This document shows positions 6,213 to 13,651 of a DNA stretch of 33,828 bases, in pieces (the first letter of the stretch is position 1; each line of letters begins with the position of its first letter). The notes under the pieces were generated by a model. It saw nothing but the letters and a program-made list of their open reading frames with translations, did no database searches and was not told where the DNA came from. The stretch is from an uncultured Clostridium sp. Its GTDB lineage: Bacteria > Bacillota > Clostridia > TANB77 > CAG-508. Where the stretch lies: positions 64,758 through 98,585 of the forward strand of contig CAMMVE010000002.1 in assembly GCA_946500265.1 (NCBI GenBank), in the 5' to 3' direction. The translations under genes were made by a program, and so were the position numbers.

Positions 6213-7277
6213 CTACATAATCAAATTGTCAAAAACAAACTGTTCTTGCATTCTCTTTAGTGACTGTTTAATTGTCCTAGCTCTTATTTCACCAATTCCA
6301 TCAACTTCATCAAGTCTTTGTATATCTGCTATTAAAATATGCTGGAATGACTTAAAAGACTTAACTAGATTTTCAACTATTGTATTAGGCATTCTAGGTA
6401 TTTTACTTAAAATTCTATACCCCCTTGGATATACAGCTACTTCATCATAATTATCAAAGTCTTCATACCCAAGTAAATCTGCTATTTTACTAGATTTTAT
6501 TAAATCTTCATAAACAATCTTCTTTAGCTCTTCTACAATTTTATCAGCAGTTCTCTTCTTCCCTGGTGCAATATAATCCTTAATTAGAAGCAATTCTTCT
6601 TTTTCTAAATCTCCAACTGTTTCGTCAAGTTGCATTTCAAGAAGTCTTCCTTCTTCTCCTAATTCATCAATAGCTTTAACAACTTCATCTGCAATTCTCA
6701 CAACCATTTCAGCTCTTTGTATTGCAGTAAGCACATTTTCGAGAGTGACAATATCATTAAATTCATATTCATTAAGCATATTAATTTTACTATCAAAAAC
6801 TTTTTTATACTTCTCTACAATTTGTAACGCTTGATTAGCCTTTGAAATTACCTCAGCCGAATCCTTAAGAACATACCTATCATTACCTCTAAATAAAGTA
6901 ATTATACCTCTTCTCTGAGAAATACTAATAACTAATGCACCGGTCTGTTTTGCTGTACGCTCAGCCGTTCTATGCCTTGTTCCAGTTTCATTAGTAAATA
7001 TATCAGGTGATGGAATAAGTTGAGTGTTAGCATACAATATTTTCTTAAAATCCGGGCTTAAAATAATAGCCCCATCCATTTTTGCCAACTCATATAATTT
7101 AGCAGGACTAAAATCAACATCCAATTTAAAACCACCATCAACCAAATTCATAACTTGGTCACTATCAGCTACTGCAATTAACGCACCAGTTTTAGCATTT
7201 AAAATGTTCTCTAAACCATTTCGAATTGGAGTACCAGGCGCAATTAATCTCAAAACTTCTTCAATTCCTTCAGCCAC
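6213..7277 (-). CDS. disA: DisA, DNA-integrity scanning diadenylate cyclase
   Basis: A 354-residue DisA. The N-terminal DAC domain carries D68-G-A (KMDGAIIL) and G-T-R-H-R-T-A-E at 99-106. A helical linker follows, then a C-terminal helix-hairpin-helix DNA-binding domain (RLDEVDGIGEIRARTIKQSL). DisA makes c-di-AMP while scanning DNA and stops at branched structures, where RadA also acts; radA lies directly upstream. The start is taken as GTG 7277, 11 bases after AAAGGAG; the product then begins close to the IAPGTP block, as in short DisA homologues. The frame continues upstream through the palindromic repeat 7293-7346, but no SD precedes any start there. GTG 7289 overlaps the SD itself. Confidence 0.93.
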   Translation of the reverse strand: MAEGIEEVLRLIAPGTPIRNGLENILNAKTGALIAVADSDQVMNLVDGGFKLDVDFSPAKLYELAKMDGAIILSPDFKKILYANTQLIPSPDIFTNETGTRHRTAERTAKQTGALVISISQRRGIITLFRGNDRYVLKDSAEVISKANQALQIVEKYKKVFDSKINMLNEYEFNDIVTLENVLTAIQRAEMVVRIADEVVKAIDELGEEGRLLEMQLDETVGDLEKEELLLIKDYIAPGKKRTADKIVEELKKIVYEDLIKSSKIADLLGYEDFDNYDEVAVYPRGYRILSKIPRMPNTIVENLVKSFKSFQHILIADIQRLDEVDGIGEIRARTIKQSLKRMQEQFVFDNLIM

Positions 7278-7292
7278 TTTACAATTCACTCC

Positions 7293-7346
7293 TTTTGTCG
7301 CTTCGGGGACAGGTCTCCCGCCGACATTTTGTCGCTTTGGGGACAG
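7293..7346 (-). repeat. REP-like palindromic repeat, disA copy (family A)
   Basis: One full 34-bp unit (7293-7326) and a second partial unit (7327-7346) of the repeat that also flanks the Y1 transposase at 8807 and 9938. The core folds as GTCG...CGAC outside an imperfect GGGGAC/GTCTCCC stem. It ends exactly where the disA SD GGAG begins, as does the copy at radA. It covers about a third of the radA-disA spacer. Confidence 0.85.
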
Positions 7347-7429
7347 ATATCTCATCAGCACGCTTATCGTTCTCGAGAAATATATTCCCCACCAAATTAT
7401 CTTTGATTTTATCTATTGTATTTTTACTG

Positions 7430-8797
7430 CTATTTTAATTGTAGTCCTTTTATTGCTTCATTAATATTTCTGACACCTATTATATCTAATTTGAACTCGT
7501 CTTTCAATAGTTTTTTATTACTTTCTGGTATAATACATTTTTTAAATCCTAATTTTTCAGCTTCTTTAATTCTTTTTTCTATCATATTTACAGCTCTAAC
7601 TTCGCCTGTAAGGCCTACTTCTCCTATTGCCACAACATTTTGAGGTATACTTATATTTTTAAAACTTGAGACACATGAAAGAATTATTCCCAAATCAATT
7701 GCTGGTTCTGAAATTCTTATACCACTAACTACATTCAAGTATACATCATGAGTCCCCAATGGAATTCCTGCTCTTTTTTCTATAACTGCAATTAGTACAG
7801 CAAGCCTGTTATAATCAATACCGTTTGCCGTTCTTTTTGGAATTCCATATACACTTGGAGTAGTCAAGGCCTGAAGTTCCACTAAAAGAGGTCGTGTTCC
7901 TTCCATACTTGCCACAATTACTGACCCAGCAGGATTATCCTCTCTATCTGATATAAGTATAGATGAAGGATTTGTAATTTCCACCATTCCTTCATTCTTC
8001 ATCTCAAACATTCCTACTTCATTTGTTGAGCCAAATCTATTTTTTACACTTCTTAAAATTCTGTATGAAAAATAGCGCTCTCCTTCTATATAAAGTACTG
8101 TATCAACCATATGTTCCAAGACTCTAGGCCCTGCTATATTTCCATCCTTAGTAACATGTCCAATGATAATAGTAGTAATTCCATTATCTTTACACATTCT
8201 CATAATTCTAGAAGTAATCTCTCTAACCTGGCTCACTGTACCAGCTGCAGAAGAAATTTCTTCCGAATACATTGTTTGAATAGAATCTATAATCACTAAC
8301 TTAGGATTAATCGAAACAATAGCCTCTTGAATGCTATCTATATTTGTCTCTCCTAAAAACATCAAATCATCATTATTAATATTCAACCTATCTGCTCTAA
8401 TCTTAACCTGTTCTGCAGACTCCTCACCTGAAACATAAAGGACTTTTCCTTCACCTTTAACCTTGTCACAAAGTTGTAAAATTAAAGTAGATTTACCAAT
8501 TCCAGGCTCACCGCCAACTAAAACAAGTGACCCTTTAACTAAACCTCCGCCTAAGACTCTATCCAATTCTCCAATTCCAGTACTCGTCCTAGCCGTTTCA
8601 ATACCTTCAACTTCTTTAAGCTTCCTAGGTGCTACTTTTACCCTGTTTTGGCTTCCAGATGCACTAACACTACTTGTTGCCACAACTTTTTCTTCATAAA
8701 AAGTATTCCATTCATTACAAGCAGGGCACTTTCCTAGCCATTTTGCAGATTCATATCCACAACTGCTGCACACAAAAATTGTTTTATTCTTAGGCAT
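7430..8797 (-). CDS. radA: RadA/Sms DNA repair ATPase (branch-migration helicase)
   Basis: A 455-residue RadA of normal length. A C4 zinc finger is at residues 10-27 (CSSCGYESAKWLGKCPAC), the RecA-like ATPase has Walker A GGEPGIGKST, the RadA signature is KNRFG, and a Lon-like C-terminal domain ends the protein. It extends D-loops and processes recombination intermediates. The start is ATG 8797, 5 bases after AGGAGG. An upstream extension of the frame passes through the palindromic repeat and has no SD. The radA-disA pairing is conserved in Firmicutes. Here the repeat unit with its transposase is inserted immediately upstream of the SD, so any native promoter further up is separated from the gene by about 1.2 kb. 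Confidence 0.95.
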   Translation of the reverse strand: MPKNKTIFVCSSCGYESAKWLGKCPACNEWNTFYEEKVVATSSVSASGSQNRVKVAPRKLKEVEGIETARTSTGIGELDRVLGGGLVKGSLVLVGGEPGIGKSTLILQLCDKVKGEGKVLYVSGEESAEQVKIRADRLNINNDDLMFLGETNIDSIQEAIVSINPKLVIIDSIQTMYSEEISSAAGTVSQVREITSRIMRMCKDNGITTIIIGHVTKDGNIAGPRVLEHMVDTVLYIEGERYFSYRILRSVKNRFGSTNEVGMFEMKNEGMVEITNPSSILISDREDNPAGSVIVASMEGTRPLLVELQALTTPSVYGIPKRTANGIDYNRLAVLIAVIEKRAGIPLGTHDVYLNVVSGIRISEPAIDLGIILSCVSSFKNISIPQNVVAIGEVGLTGEVRAVNMIEKRIKEAEKLGFKKCIIPESNKKLLKDEFKLDIIGVRNINEAIKGLQLK

Positions 8798-8806
8798 ATG
8801 ACCTCC

Positions 8807-8864
8807 TTTTGTCGCTTTAGGGACAGGTCTCCCGCCGACATTTTGTCGCAATGGGGACAAGTCT
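8807..8864 (-). repeat. REP-like palindromic repeat, radA copy (family A)
   Basis: A full 34-bp unit (8807-8840) plus a diverged partial unit (8841-8864). Read on the minus strand, the repeat ends GCGACAAAA and runs directly into GGAGG, the radA SD. Same architecture and orientation as the copy at 7293-7346. Confidence 0.85.
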
Positions 8865-8897
8865 AATTCCAATGAAAATATATTACGAATTTATTAT

Positions 8898-9701
8898 TTA
8901 TTTAATGCTATTATCTCTTTTATATTTATTTATTATTCTTTGAACAGTACGCTCACTAATTTTCATCATTTTACCTATTTGATTAGAAGCTATCCCTTTA
9001 ATTTGCGATATTTCATAAATATATTTATTTCTATTTTCATCACTTTTTCTTTGTATGTCTATAATATTTTTAACATTCAATATTCGCTTTATGCACTCTT
9101 CTGCCTCTTCATCACTAAGTCTAGTTTCAAATTCAAATTCCGCATCAGAATATACTCTATCTATTTCATTATTAAACTTTATAAAATTGTTAATAGCTTC
9201 TCTTTTGGTTTTTCCAAATAATTTTAGAACCAAATCAACATCTGTAATTATTCCACAACTATTTATAAATTCACGATAACTGCTCCATTTATATGCTTCT
9301 TTTCTACATATACATGCTTTTTCCGGATTTTTATGTATATATCTTATCACATTAAATAAGTAATTCTCATTTTCTATTCCTATGCTTTTATATCTGTTTT
9401 GAAAGACATGACCTACTCTATCATATTTCTTGTTGAAATACATTGCATATTTACTACATATAAAATGCATAACATCTGGCAATTTATTATTTTTATCAAA
9501 AATGGCAATATGCACATGGTTTTTCATTAAAGCGAACGCATAAATCTTAAATTCAAACTCTTTTTTAGCAATCATTAACTCCTTTAGGAATTTTGCTCTA
9601 TCTTGATTATCTAAAAAAATATCCTGCTTATTAATTCCTCTCAATAAAACATGATAAGAATTTGTATTAGCTTTTAAATTTTCTCTATTACTACGGGGCA
9701 T
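8898..9701 (-). CDS. REP-associated tyrosine transposase (RAYT, Y1/HUH family)
   Basis: A 267-residue protein. It has the Y1_Tnp fold with the HUH motif H62-V-H64 (FALMKNHVHIAIF), a helix with the likely nucleophile Tyr85 (KYAMYFNKKY), and the G-H-V-F-Q-N-R-Y-K-S signature shared with RAYT proteins. The C-terminal third adds a helix-turn-helix (QIGKMMKISERTVQRIINKYKR) that may bind DNA. Family role: single-strand cleavage and joining at palindromic REP sequences. It is flanked by such repeats in inverted orientation. The frame is intact and key residues are present, so it may be active. The SD AAAGGAAG lies 11 bases before ATG. The 304-base gap upstream holds only repeat and AT-rich sequence. 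Confidence 0.9.
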   Translation of the reverse strand: MPRSNRENLKANTNSYHVLLRGINKQDIFLDNQDRAKFLKELMIAKKEFEFKIYAFALMKNHVHIAIFDKNNKLPDVMHFICSKYAMYFNKKYDRVGHVFQNRYKSIGIENENYLFNVIRYIHKNPEKACICRKEAYKWSSYREFINSCGIITDVDLVLKLFGKTKREAINNFIKFNNEIDRVYSDAEFEFETRLSDEEAEECIKRILNVKNIIDIQRKSDENRNKYIYEISQIKGIASNQIGKMMKISERTVQRIINKYKRDNSIK

Positions 9702-9937
9702 AGAATTAACATCTTCCTTTCTTTATTAAATTAATTCATTCTTTTTACCCCTAAATAATATTATTACAACGATTAAAAGTATAACATATTTTCTATTAAT
9801 ATGCTATACTTTCATTTTATTTTCACAAAAATATTAAAATTTTAGTTTAAATTCTAATTTTTATGTATATGTTTTCATTTTTTATGAACGCTTTGATGTA
9901 TTGTATAGAAAGCCAATATACTATCTCCTATGTTACC

Positions 9938-10019
9938 AAAGCGACCAAAAATGTCGGCAAGAGACCTGTCCCCAAAGCGACAAGATGTCGGCGGGAGACC
10001 TGTCCCTAAAGCGACAAAA
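9938..10019 (+). repeat. REP-like palindromic repeat array, GH15 copy (family A)
   Basis: Two full units and one partial unit in the opposite orientation to the radA copy. The outermost unit (9986-10019) is identical over 34 bp to 8807-8840; inner units carry a few substitutions. It overlaps the last codons of the GH15 gene. Confidence 0.85.
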
Positions 10020-11943
10020 TAAACATTGCGTGGGCCCAGGTTAAGCCTATTACCCAGTTTGGCTGTATTGTGTTATTGTCGATTTGTTCTCCTATAAAGC
10101 CGTGTTTATTTGCACTATTTACTATATAATCTATGCATTCTTGTGCTTTGTTTTTTTGTCCTATTTCTTTATAATACATTGCCATCCATAGTGTTGATAT
10201 TGACCATGGACTCTTTCCTTCTCTATAGTGATCTCCTTCGAAGCGTAAATATCCCCCTGTGTATGTTCTTAATGTCATATTTATTTTTTCTATTGTGTTT
10301 ACTACTCTTTTTTCTTTTGGTCCATACATTTTAAATGGCACTACTGTTCCTACTACACTTATATCTGTTATCTCGTCGTTTGTGTTTCTTTTTATTGTTT
10401 TTGTATTTTCGTTATACATTTTTTCATTTATGTATTTTTCCATTTCTTTTTTATACATGTCTATCTTTTTTTCTATTTTGTTTATGCTTTCTAATTTTAG
10501 TCTATTTTTTTCTTCATATTCTGGTTTTACTACTTTATACATTTCCATTATTGAACTAAATGCTGCATATATACTTGCTAGCGAATATATATGTACTCCT
10601 TCATTCATTTCCCATAAGTCATAGCTCACTGGCAATTTGTTTCTATCTTCTGTATGATATGTTTTTTCTATTTCATTTTTTACTATATCACTGTCATCAT
10701 GTAAGCCTAATATATTGTCTAAATATATAAATAGAAATTTTACTGCATTTTCGCACATTTTTAATACATCTTTTAAGAATTTTTTATCTCCTGTTGCTTT
10801 ATAATGCTCGCAAGCACCATATACTACTCCTGCAGTTTCGTCTATTTGATATCCCCAACATGGTGCTAATCTTCCATCTGTATAAAATCTTTGCTCCCAC
10901 ATTCCATTTTTGCTTTGTGTATTTTTACAAAATACTTTATAGAATTTTTCTGCCTCTTTGTTCATTTTTATTTTGTCAAATGCTCTTGTTACAAATACAG
11001 CATCACGTGGCCAGCAATATCCATATCTTCCACATTGTGTTAAGTTTTCATCTACTTCTACTGCTGCTGCTACTCCACCTGTCTCTTTATTTGTAAGCAA
11101 TGGAAATAATAATATACTTCTTTTATATATCTTATTAAATTTTTTGTTATATTCTGTATTTTCTTCTTTTAATTCAATATTTATATGTTCTTTTACATAC
11201 TTTTTCCAATATCTTTGAACGGCGTTTTGCTCATTTGCTACATCTTGTTTTCTGATATTTTCTATGTTTTTCCACATTTCTTCTGGTTGTACTTTTTCAT
11301 TATCTATTATATATAAATATATGTCTAATTCTTTCGTTTCTCCTGGCTTTATAACTCCTATTTCATAATTAATGCTAGAATCAGCACTCATTCCTATATA
11401 ATCTTTGTCATGTATTATTCCGCTTCCAATATTTTCACTACTATCATTCAACTGATGTGCATTTATGTTTTTCTTTGAAAACATACACATTGTATTGTTG
11501 TGACTATATTGTAATAGCACATTATCTTCTATTTTCGAGCCAACCATATTATTTGGATTTGATAACAGTTTTGAATGTACTAAGAAATTAACATTAAGGT
11601 CTATTACATTATCATTTTTAAAAATATATCTCTTTATTAAAACACTGTTTTTCATGGACACGAAATCAACTTGTTTTGCTTTTAAATTGAAATATGTATT
11701 TTCTATTTCAGTATTAAGCACATTTGTATCTTCTTCATAATACTGGTTATACCTATTGTTTTGATCTTCGTGTAAGTATATTATGCAGGAGTCATTCACT
11801 TTAACTCCTGTATGAAAAAAATCTAGAAATTGTCTAAAGTCAGGTGTATTATACATTAGTCTAAGAAGTTCTCCATTTTTAGTATAACTTGCTGTTATAT
11901 CTTTTCCTCCAATTATTGCATCATTATAATATTTATTTATCAT
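10006..11943 (-). CDS. Glycoside hydrolase family 15 (glucoamylase-like)
   Basis: A 645-residue protein without a signal peptide, thus cytoplasmic. The N-terminal beta-sandwich domain (about 1-250) is followed by an (alpha/alpha)6 barrel with GH15 blocks: CGRYGYCWPRDAVF, MWEQRFYTDG, CWGYQIDETAG (holding a probable catalytic or substrate-binding acid) and SPWSISTLWMAMYY. Family members release glucose from alpha-glucans or trehalose-like sugars; the exact substrate cannot be read. The SD AAGGAG lies 10 bases before ATG. The last three codons and the TAG stop come from the palindromic repeat, so the native C-terminus was probably replaced or trimmed. It starts 14 bases after the metallo-hydrolase gene, implying one transcript. 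Confidence 0.88.
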   Translation of the reverse strand: MINKYYNDAIIGGKDITASYTKNGELLRLMYNTPDFRQFLDFFHTGVKVNDSCIIYLHEDQNNRYNQYYEEDTNVLNTEIENTYFNLKAKQVDFVSMKNSVLIKRYIFKNDNVIDLNVNFLVHSKLLSNPNNMVGSKIEDNVLLQYSHNNTMCMFSKKNINAHQLNDSSENIGSGIIHDKDYIGMSADSSINYEIGVIKPGETKELDIYLYIIDNEKVQPEEMWKNIENIRKQDVANEQNAVQRYWKKYVKEHINIELKEENTEYNKKFNKIYKRSILLFPLLTNKETGGVAAAVEVDENLTQCGRYGYCWPRDAVFVTRAFDKIKMNKEAEKFYKVFCKNTQSKNGMWEQRFYTDGRLAPCWGYQIDETAGVVYGACEHYKATGDKKFLKDVLKMCENAVKFLFIYLDNILGLHDDSDIVKNEIEKTYHTEDRNKLPVSYDLWEMNEGVHIYSLASIYAAFSSIMEMYKVVKPEYEEKNRLKLESINKIEKKIDMYKKEMEKYINEKMYNENTKTIKRNTNDEITDISVVGTVVPFKMYGPKEKRVVNTIEKINMTLRTYTGGYLRFEGDHYREGKSPWSISTLWMAMYYKEIGQKNKAQECIDYIVNSANKHGFIGEQIDNNTIQPNWVIGLTWAHAMFILSL

Positions 11944-11957
11944 AAGTTTATCTCTCC

Positions 11958-13613
11958 TTAACTCTCCTTGTTTTCTACTATTTTTACAATTTGATTTTCT
12001 AATTCTTTTAATCTTTCCTTAATTCTTATAACATCACTATCTGCTGCATTTTTATCTAAATACTCTTCTTTAACAATAGTAGACATGTCTTCTAATTCTT
12101 CTTTTAATGTATTCATTCTTTCCAATACTTCTAATCTTAAGAATTTGTCTCTAGCTGTATCTTTTACTTTTCCTATCATTTCTAATTTTTCATTTAATTC
12201 ATAACTTTCCCCAAAGTCTGGTATAGTAACTGGTATCTGTGCTTCTTGTTCTATCTTCTTTCCTAGTACTACTTGTCCTTCTGGCTCTCCATGTACTAAA
12301 AATATGTGTTTTGGTTTTGATATAAATGAATATACAAAATTCATTAACCATTCTTGATCTGCATGTCCTGAATAGCCTTCTATGTATTCAATTCTTGCAT
12401 TTACTGCAATTTCTTCTCCAAATATTTTTACCTTTTTCTCTCCATCTACAAGCCTTCTTCCAAGTGTTCCTGGTGCTTGATAACCTACAAATAATATTGT
12501 ACTATTTGGTTCCCATAAATGATGTTTTAAATGATGCTTAATTCTTCCAACTTCGCACATACCACTAGCAGAAATTATAATTGAAGACTCTTGACTTTCA
12601 TTAAGTGCCTTAGACTCGTCTGCTGTTTTTGTAAATTTCAAACCAGAAAACTCTAAAGGATTATCTCCTGCATTTATTATTTCTTGTGTTTCCTCATTGA
12701 ACAAATTCATATTATCTTTAAAAACTTCTGTTGCAGAAATTGCAAGTGGACTATCTACATATACTGGTACACTCATAAGTCTTTTATATTTTTTATAAAA
12801 TTCTTCGTCGTGTTTTTCTTCTTTAATTCTATTTAGTTCATAAAGTATTTCTTGAGTTCTACCTACTGCAAATGAAGGAATTACAACAGTTCCGCCTTTT
12901 TCTAAAGTCTCATATACTACATCAAGGAATATCTTTGCTTTATCATCATTCCTTAAATGAAGTCTGTTTCCATATGTTGATTCCATTACAAGGTAATCTG
13001 CTGATTCTATCATTGTTGGAGGTGAAAGCAATGGTATATCATTGTTTCCTAAATCTCCTGTAAATACTATTTTTTCTGTTTTACCATTTTCTGTTACCCA
13101 AATTTCTATAATGCTAGAGCCAAGCATATGCCCTGCATCATTAAATCTTGCTTGTATATTTGGAGTTATTTCAATAATTTCATCATATTGAACTGGTTTA
13201 AATATTTCTAAAGATTTCCCTGCATCTTCTGCTGTATATAAAGGTGGAAGTGGATCTTGCCCTTTTCTAACTCTTTTTCGGTTTTTCCACTCAACTTCCA
13301 TTTCTTGTATATGTCCACTATCTGGAAGCATAATTGAACATAAATCACATGTTGCTTTTGTTGCATATATTGGATTTCTATACCCTTCATTGTATAATTT
13401 TGGTATTCTTCCAGAGTGATCTATATGCGCATGAGTTAGTAGCATAAAATCAATATCATCTACATTAAATGAAAATGGCTGTTCATTTTCAAACTCATCC
13501 TCTGCTGCTCCTTGGTACATTCCACAGTCTACTAAGAATTTTTTTCCTGCGCCTTCTATTAAAAAGTTGGAACCTGTTACAGTTTTTGTAGCTCCTAAAA
13601 AAGTTACTTTCAT
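11958..13613 (-). CDS. Beta-CASP metallo-beta-lactamase-fold hydrolase (probable RNase)
   Basis: A 551-residue protein. The metallo-beta-lactamase metal motif H61-A-H-I-D-H66 is present, with FTGDLGNND further on. A beta-CASP domain (ESTYGNRLH, VIPSFAVGRTQEILYEL, ISASGMCEVGRIKHHL) and a terminal RMMBL part (YIEGYSGHADQEWL) follow. This is the architecture of COG1236-type nucleases related to CPSF-73 and RNase J, which cut RNA with two zinc ions. About 90 residues of charged coiled coil at the C-terminus are extra. The SD is weak (GGAGGGTAT close to ATG). It is between the unrecognised coiled-coil gene and the GH15 gene in one leftward run. Confidence 0.9.
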   Translation of the reverse strand: MKVTFLGATKTVTGSNFLIEGAGKKFLVDCGMYQGAAEDEFENEQPFSFNVDDIDFMLLTHAHIDHSGRIPKLYNEGYRNPIYATKATCDLCSIMLPDSGHIQEMEVEWKNRKRVRKGQDPLPPLYTAEDAGKSLEIFKPVQYDEIIEITPNIQARFNDAGHMLGSSIIEIWVTENGKTEKIVFTGDLGNNDIPLLSPPTMIESADYLVMESTYGNRLHLRNDDKAKIFLDVVYETLEKGGTVVIPSFAVGRTQEILYELNRIKEEKHDEEFYKKYKRLMSVPVYVDSPLAISATEVFKDNMNLFNEETQEIINAGDNPLEFSGLKFTKTADESKALNESQESSIIISASGMCEVGRIKHHLKHHLWEPNSTILFVGYQAPGTLGRRLVDGEKKVKIFGEEIAVNARIEYIEGYSGHADQEWLMNFVYSFISKPKHIFLVHGEPEGQVVLGKKIEQEAQIPVTIPDFGESYELNEKLEMIGKVKDTARDKFLRLEVLERMNTLKEELEDMSTIVKEEYLDKNAADSDVIRIKERLKELENQIVKIVENKES

Positions 13614-13651
13614 ATACCCTCCATCTTAAACTAAATAGTTCTATATAAATT

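Larger units (their letters stand above)
8807..10019. mobile_element. REP/RAYT unit with exact 34-bp terminal inverted repeats
   Basis: The 34-bp unit beginning TTTTGTCGCTTTAGGGACAG at 8807-8840 is repeated exactly, inverted, at 9986-10019. Between them lies one gene, a Y1/HUH transposase of the REP-associated (RAYT) type. Each end has a further diverged unit inside. The left edge touches the radA SD; the right edge enters the 3' end of the GH15 gene and supplies its stop codon. RAYT proteins act on palindromic REP units. Its boundaries are inferred from the inverted repeats, and no target duplication is evident. Confidence 0.75.

Noticed and set aside
7278..7361. Longer DisA start (GTG at 7361) giving a product beginning MLMRYLSPKRQNVGG
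   Set aside because: The added residues are the translated palindromic repeat, no SD precedes the start, and a good SD lies directly behind the repeat.
7370..7379. TTCTCGAGAA palindrome upstream of disA as an SOS/LexA box
   Set aside because: It does not fit the Gram-positive LexA box GAAC-N4-GTTC.
8798..8872. Longer RadA start (TTG at 8872)
   Set aside because: Same reason: it translates the repeat, has no SD, and AAAGGAGG precedes the normal RadA start MPKNKT.
10110..11218. Several plus-strand frames of 74-121 codons opposite the GH15 gene
   Set aside because: They are antisense shadows in an AT-rich gene, made mostly of F, L, S and Y, and have no SD.
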